A stretch of DNA of 64,000 bases, from contig CAVVKG010000010.1 in assembly GCA_963748925.1 (NCBI GenBank), positions 20,741-84,740 on the forward strand, given 5' to 3'. The DNA comes from Cryomorpha sp963748925. GTDB lineage: Bacteria; Bacteroidota; Bacteroidia; Flavobacteriales_D; Cryomorphaceae. The notes below the pieces were generated by a model, which saw only the letters and a program-made list of their open reading frames with translations, was not told where the DNA came from and ran no database searches. Made by a program: the position numbers and the translations under genes. The first letter of the stretch is position 1; each line of letters starts with the position of its first letter. Of the stretch, positions 59,670-64,000 are shown piece by piece.

Positions 59670-60323
59670 ATGAGTTGCATCGGAAAAAATATTCGTAAAA
59701 TCAGGACTATAAAGGGTTTAAGTCAGACTGATTTTGCTAATTTATTTGGCTTGACCCGTGCAAGTATCAGTGCATATGAGGAGAATCGGGCAGAACCCAA
59801 GATGGATGCCGCTCTAAAGATTGCTAATTATTTTAACATTCCGATCGAGGGCATGCTAACGCATGAAATCACAGTAAACGAGTTTGCCCGGTTTAACCTT
59901 AAAAACTTTTTGGGGGATGAATCGAAGTTTGCAACCGTTTCTATTCCAATTATTTCAGCTCGTAAATGGGAGGCCTTTTTAAATAAGGAGAGCATGGATG
60001 ATTTCCCTTCTTTTAATTGTCCCAAACATTTTATTCAGGGAGAGATAGCGATTGAAGTAAACGAAAAAATTAATACTGATTTACATACCGGAACCATATT
60101 ATTATGCACCGAACAGGAGAGTGTTTCTGATACGGGAGTTTATCTTGTTATTAATAAAAACATGGGCTTTATTCAGAACGGCCATCAGATTAAAAAATCA
60201 AAAGGACTTCGTTATTACCGGATTTTTCAGAAAATAGAGGAAATAAATTCTATTTCTTCAGGCTCACTGGAAGAACGGCTCGATACCTTAGAGAAACAAA
60301 TTCAAAAATTGATGAAAAAATAA
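59670..60323 (+). CDS. XRE-family regulator with C-terminal domain
   Basis: I chose the ATG at 59670 (MSCIGKNIRKIRTIKGLSQ), giving 217 residues. The frame start at 59589 adds 27 residues of non-family sequence and crosses the operators. The HTH occupies about 5-65 (QTDFANLFGLTRASISAYEENR). The C-terminal part (about 110-205) has strands reminiscent of S24-type LexA folds, but no serine-lysine dyad is obvious. It is divergent from the envelope-stress operon and first in a three-gene operon with spacing of 1 base to the next start. Confidence 0.85.
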   Translation: MSCIGKNIRKIRTIKGLSQTDFANLFGLTRASISAYEENRAEPKMDAALKIANYFNIPIEGMLTHEITVNEFARFNLKNFLGDESKFATVSIPIISARKWEAFLNKESMDDFPSFNCPKHFIQGEIAIEVNEKINTDLHTGTILLCTEQESVSDTGVYLVINKNMGFIQNGHQIKKSKGLRYYRIFQKIEEINSISSGSLEERLDTLEKQIQKLMKK

Positions 60324-60324
60324 T

Positions 60325-61005
60325 ATGGACGAAGTAATTAGGGAGATTAGAGATTCTATAAAAGACCATGTTTTTACCAGCAGTGAGAAGAGAGATTTGA
60401 AGCAATTGATTAAGGAAAAGAACTTTTCAAAGAGAGAAATGGACTTTTTGAGAAGTCAGATTTTTGATATAGCCAAAGAGAATCAGGATCAGCTTTCGAA
60501 AGAAAACTTGATAAGCTGGATTGAAAAGACCAATAAGCTCACCCTCATAGCCAAGCGTGAAGAAGAAAGTTCTACCGCTTATTTTAGTCCTGGCACATCG
60601 TGCAGAGCGGCTATCGTTAATTTGTTACGCGGAGCGATATCCTCGATAAAAATTTGCGTTTTTACTATTAGCGATGATGAAATTACAAGGGAAATTATCG
60701 CTGCGCATAAACGTGGTGTAGGAATTAAAATACTAACCGACAACGACAAGAGTTTTGACAGAGGCTCTGATATTGAGATGCTGGCTGCCAATAACATATC
60801 AATAAAAATAGATGATACGGAATACCACATGCACAATAAGTTTTGCATCGTTGACAAAAAAACGCTGATAACAGGTAGCTATAACTGGACGAGAACTGCA
60901 GCTGACCGGAATCATGAGAACATTCTGGTTTCAGAAGATTCACATCTCGTAAAATCCTTTCTCGACGAGTTCGAAAAATTATCAGAAGAACTAATCGATT
61001 ACTGA
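60325..61005 (+). CDS. Single-HKD phospholipase D-like nuclease
   Basis: The 226 residues have an N-terminal helical region (about 1-85, containing DLKQLIKEKNFSKREMDFL) and one PLD domain (about 90-215). The catalytic motif is H-x-K-x4-D in YHMHNKFCIVDKKTLITGSYNWT. As only one HKD is present, activity would need a dimer, as in Nuc endonuclease. It is 1 base after the XRE stop and 1 base before the helicase start. Cutting of nucleic acids together with the helicase is inferred. Confidence 0.88.
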   Translation: MDEVIREIRDSIKDHVFTSSEKRDLKQLIKEKNFSKREMDFLRSQIFDIAKENQDQLSKENLISWIEKTNKLTLIAKREEESSTAYFSPGTSCRAAIVNLLRGAISSIKICVFTISDDEITREIIAAHKRGVGIKILTDNDKSFDRGSDIEMLAANNISIKIDDTEYHMHNKFCIVDKKTLITGSYNWTRTAADRNHENILVSEDSHLVKSFLDEFEKLSEELIDY

Positions 61006-61006
61006 T

Positions 61007-63784
61007 TTGGCGAATATTCCTGAGATTATAACATTCTACAAGAACTGCTTTGAGGAAGAAAACAGGGGAGGAGGTCTTCCCAATTTTTTGAGTGCGAAAG
61101 TAGAAAAGCACACCTTGATAAGTGGAAAGGAAGAGCATTTAAGTGGATTGTTGCCTTATAGTCCTATTGATGAGAAGATCGCTCAAAAACTTCAGGCTGA
61201 AGTTGCTTTGTATCAGAAAGAAAAAGAATTAATATATGGCAGCCACTTCCTTCTTGGCAAATACACCGGATTTCAAGGGCGCTCTGCAAAGCTGATTGCC
61301 CCGCTAATAATTTACCCGGCCGAGATTGTATTTGAAAATGAACTCTACTTCATACAAGCCGACACTTCATCGCCCACTTTTAACCCGGCAATCATTGATT
61401 TGATTAAGAGCTTCAGCGAAGACTTTGACGAAACGGCTTTCTTCAAGCACCTGCCCGAGGAGCATATTGGGATGAAGGAAAATGGCCATTTGAGCCGTTT
61501 AATTGAGAGGCATTTGCCTGGGACTGATGCATCATTGATGGTAGACTATCCCAATAACCTGTCGAAATATAAGATCAATAAGCTTTTCAAAACCAATAAT
61601 TTTGAATCCGATTATCAGCTAGTGCCATGCTCGGGATTTGGCATGGTGCGAAAATCAACAAAGACCAGAAGTACTATTGCAGAGCTTGATGCTCTATCGA
61701 GGCCAAATGCAGGCTATTCCGGCCCCATAAAGTCTTTATTTAATCCGGAAAGAAGTCAGAATCTCCCATTTTCAAATGTCTTTATAAATCCGGCTGCCTC
61801 ATTGAGCGACGCGCAGGAGGGCATCCTCGATGCTGCTCTAAAGTATAATATCTCGATGGCCGTTGGGCCGCCCGGCACCGGAAAATCTTTTACGATAGCC
61901 AATTTGGCAATAAGCATGATGAGTCAAGGTAAGAGCGTTTTGATTTGCTCGAGAAATGATGGTGCTGTGAATGTGATTGAAGACAAAATTCACAATTTGC
62001 TCGGAAGTAAGCAAATGTGCATTCGTGGAGGGAAAAGAGATGAGATAAAAGATCTGAAAGACCGTCTTCAGTTTTTATTATCCAGGGGACACATCAAAGA
62101 GAGCTATCAAAGAAATAAAGTAAATAGCCGCCAGGAAAATTATCTTCTAAAAGAAAAGCGTATTGCTCAACTAAGAAAAGAACTGAAGCGGTTCTCATTG
62201 CGATTCGAAAAAGCAAATCTCGAAGAGCTTTCTACAGCAGAATCGATTATAAAATCAGATTCCTCTGGTAGTTTGTGGAATAGAATTGTAAGCTATTTTT
62301 TGGCTCAGAAAGTAAAAAGACATGGCTCGGTTCTTTGGGAGGTAACAGCGTTATATCTTCAGCTCACAGAGAAACTCATTACGAATAATAAGGAGCATGT
62401 TAATTTTTTGTATTCCAGTCGTCTGGATGCCAGTATCTCACATAATCGAGAGTTGCTGAAAAATTACTTAAAATCGCTTCGCGCAACGAATGCCTCCCGA
62501 CAAAAGCGGTTTCTCGAGAGTATCGATATGAGCCATTTGTTCCGTGTATTTCCTATTTGGCTTACCAACACAAAAGATGTGGGTGAGATTTTGCCCTTGC
62601 GCAAAGAGCTGTTCGATATCGTGATAATAGACGAAGCCAGTCAGTGTGATATTTCAACATGTTTGCCATTGCTACAGCGCGCCAAAAGTGCAGTTATCGT
62701 TGGTGACCCAAAACAGCTTCGGCATATTTCCTTTTTATCTAGGGCAAAAGAGCATTTTTTACAGCAAAAACAATTCTTTGATGATAGCCAAATTGAAAAT
62801 TTCACCTACCGAGAAAAGAGTATTCTCGACTTAGCCGAGGATAGTATTAAGGAGCAGAGGCAAACCAATTTTCTCGATGAGCATTACAGAAGTAAACCCG
62901 ATATTATTGCATTCAGCAACGAGGCGTTTTACTTCAACGAGCTGAAGATAATGACTAACAATCTTCAGGATAAAACCCAGTCGCTATTTCAACTTGAAAC
63001 TAGGGGCAAAAGAAATAAGAAGGGGGTTAACCAGACAGAGATAAATTTGATAATCAAAGAAATAAGGAAGATTATAGAAATGGATAAGGATACTGTTTCT
63101 GATCAGAAACGGAGTATTGGAATTTTATCACCATTCAGAAGTCAGGTTGATCAAATCGCAGCTACACTTCAGGATAAAATTAGTTTTTCTGATATTGAAA
63201 ATCATCAGATTTTGGTTGGAACGGCACATTCTTTCCAAGGTGAAGAGCGAGATGTTATGTTTATTTCATTTGCTCTTGATAATGACTCCCATCCATCAGC
63301 TTTTCATTTTTTGAACAAGGATGATGTGTTTAATGTGAGCATTACCAGAGCGAGAAACAAGCAATACCTTGTCCGTTCTTTCGATAAAAATAGTTTGCCT
63401 ATGGATAGTCTGGTGAAGAAATACTTTGATTTCCTATCATCGGGCGTGGTAGAGAATGCACCTGTTGATGGTGAAAAAGATAAGTTTAGCCGGGAGGTGT
63501 GCGGGTTCATAGCAGGTTATAATCGCAGTACCCGCATTGCTTTTTCAGTAGCAGGTGTCACGATCGATATAGTAGTAGAACATAAGGGCCGCCTGTTTGG
63601 AATCGATTTGGTGGGGTATCCCGGCCCGTATGAAAAGACGATTGAGTTATATAGGTACAAGGTTCTTTCAAGAGCGGGCATTAAGATGATTCCTATTCCT
63701 TATTCCTTATGGCGATTTAACCGTGAGCTTTGTGAAGCCAGAATTTGTGAGTTACTTTCCATTCCAAGGGAGGCAGGATCCTAG
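61007..63784 (+). CDS. Superfamily 1 (UPF1/DNA2-like) helicase with C-terminal nuclease-like domain
   Basis: The TTG start is 1 base after the previous stop. The 925 residues include an N-terminal region (about 1-260), Walker A in AVGPPGTGKSFTIANLAISM (about 285), Walker B in VIIDEASQCDISTCLPL (about 540), GDPKQL, the Q-x-x-R-type YRSKPDIIAFSN and motif VI-type VSITRARNKQYLV (about 775). The last 90 residues (VAGVTIDIVVEHKGRLFGIDLVG) resemble a Vsr or DUF559-type nuclease with weak motif. The combination with a PLD nuclease recalls defence operons such as Mokosh, in which helicase and PLD domains occur together. Confidence 0.88.
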   Translation: MANIPEIITFYKNCFEEENRGGGLPNFLSAKVEKHTLISGKEEHLSGLLPYSPIDEKIAQKLQAEVALYQKEKELIYGSHFLLGKYTGFQGRSAKLIAPLIIYPAEIVFENELYFIQADTSSPTFNPAIIDLIKSFSEDFDETAFFKHLPEEHIGMKENGHLSRLIERHLPGTDASLMVDYPNNLSKYKINKLFKTNNFESDYQLVPCSGFGMVRKSTKTRSTIAELDALSRPNAGYSGPIKSLFNPERSQNLPFSNVFINPAASLSDAQEGILDAALKYNISMAVGPPGTGKSFTIANLAISMMSQGKSVLICSRNDGAVNVIEDKIHNLLGSKQMCIRGGKRDEIKDLKDRLQFLLSRGHIKESYQRNKVNSRQENYLLKEKRIAQLRKELKRFSLRFEKANLEELSTAESIIKSDSSGSLWNRIVSYFLAQKVKRHGSVLWEVTALYLQLTEKLITNNKEHVNFLYSSRLDASISHNRELLKNYLKSLRATNASRQKRFLESIDMSHLFRVFPIWLTNTKDVGEILPLRKELFDIVIIDEASQCDISTCLPLLQRAKSAVIVGDPKQLRHISFLSRAKEHFLQQKQFFDDSQIENFTYREKSILDLAEDSIKEQRQTNFLDEHYRSKPDIIAFSNEAFYFNELKIMTNNLQDKTQSLFQLETRGKRNKKGVNQTEINLIIKEIRKIIEMDKDTVSDQKRSIGILSPFRSQVDQIAATLQDKISFSDIENHQILVGTAHSFQGEERDVMFISFALDNDSHPSAFHFLNKDDVFNVSITRARNKQYLVRSFDKNSLPMDSLVKKYFDFLSSGVVENAPVDGEKDKFSREVCGFIAGYNRSTRIAFSVAGVTIDIVVEHKGRLFGIDLVGYPGPYEKTIELYRYKVLSRAGIKMIPIPYSLWRFNRELCEARICELLSIPREAGS

Positions 63785-63850
63785 TTTGATTCAAACGGTA
63801 TGAAAGTCTTTTGGGATAGGATGAAAATGGTGAGGAAATTTTTATGGTGC

Positions 63851-63961
63851 TTATTTTGAGGAAACTACTTTGCCTTCACTCTCAAACTCCGAAGGAAACA
63901 CATATGTTTTTGTCGTTTTTTTTAATATGGGATTTTTAGGCGAAGTCACTTTGATATTCAT
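63851..63961 (-). CDS. Possible small protein (36 residues)
   Basis: A short minus-strand frame with ATG at 63961 and TAA at 63851-63853. The product is lysine- and serine-rich (MNIKVTSPKNPILKKTTKTY start) with VFPSEFESEGKVVSSK at the end. I recognise no family. The preceding ribosome-site context is weak. It is convergent with the helicase gene, so it could be the start of another operon leftwards or a chance frame. Confidence 0.3.
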   Translation of the reverse strand: MNIKVTSPKNPILKKTTKTYVFPSEFESEGKVVSSK

Positions 63962-64000
63962 AATTCAACAACTCATTTTAATCAACTTCTAAATACTATG

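Overview
The window comes from a member of the Bacteroidota, most likely a flavobacterial or Cryomorphaceae-like marine lineage. The evidence is a secreted protein with a type IX secretion C-terminal sorting domain (12017-13786), a BatA-type von Willebrand protein, promoters of the TAnnTTTG type, few Shine-Dalgarno sequences, and a WYL regulator of the Bacteroidota type. Most of the window is ordinary chromosomal housekeeping with short operons. Accessory material lies at about 5.8-16.3 kb, 31.6-32.2 kb and 47.5-64 kb.

Region 1 (1-6.5 kb): a PPOX-type stress protein, a dihydroorotase homologue that has lost most of its zinc ligands and is coupled to a BatA-like protein, a TolB-like lipoprotein and a small membrane protein. 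Region 2 (6.5-11.6 kb) is the most unusual part. It is an RNA-repair locus with RtcB ligase and a slipin (SPFH) gene behind a roughly 600-nt, highly structured leader. A divergent regulator fuses an HTH-WYL protein to a PhyH-like oxygenase domain without metal ligands. The leader carries two tandem tRNA-shaped modules in circularly permuted order: anticodon-stem 3' strand, variable loop, T-arm, capped acceptor stem, D-arm, anticodon-stem 5' strand. They look like tRNAs opened at the anticodon loop and sealed at the acceptor end, which is the break geometry RtcB repairs. Region 3 (11.6-16.3 kb) is decayed: remnants of an ABC ATPase and of an outer-membrane barrel, and a broken REP-associated transposase that carries a REP-type palindrome inside its own coding sequence.

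Region 4 (16.3-33 kb): two rhomboid proteases with mutL, a GH3/beta-lactamase fusion, a MATE exporter, diacylglycerol kinase, a two-component pair, a frameshifted RluA-type pseudouridine synthase and a GT90 glycosyltransferase. Region 5 (33-39 kb) is a molybdo-enzyme operon: membrane protein, NTPase-MobA fusion, FdhD, a small DUF7009-like protein and a YdeP-type oxidoreductase. It is followed by katG and a large CheB-CheR-PAS-GAF-kinase-receiver hybrid split by a frameshift.

Region 6 (47.5-64 kb) is a stress and defence island. One arm (minus strand) encodes YjfI (DUF2170), PspA/IM30, a YqiJ-like OB-fold membrane protein, flotillin, a 1632-residue AAA ATPase and TerB proteins, which together form an envelope-stress or Ter-type module. 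The divergent arm encodes an XRE regulator with its own operator repeats, a single-HKD phospholipase-D nuclease and a superfamily 1 helicase, separated by one base each. This resembles a phage-defence operon. Several single-base frameshifts (near 30940, near 44125 and in the transposase) could be biological or assembly errors and need raw-read confirmation.
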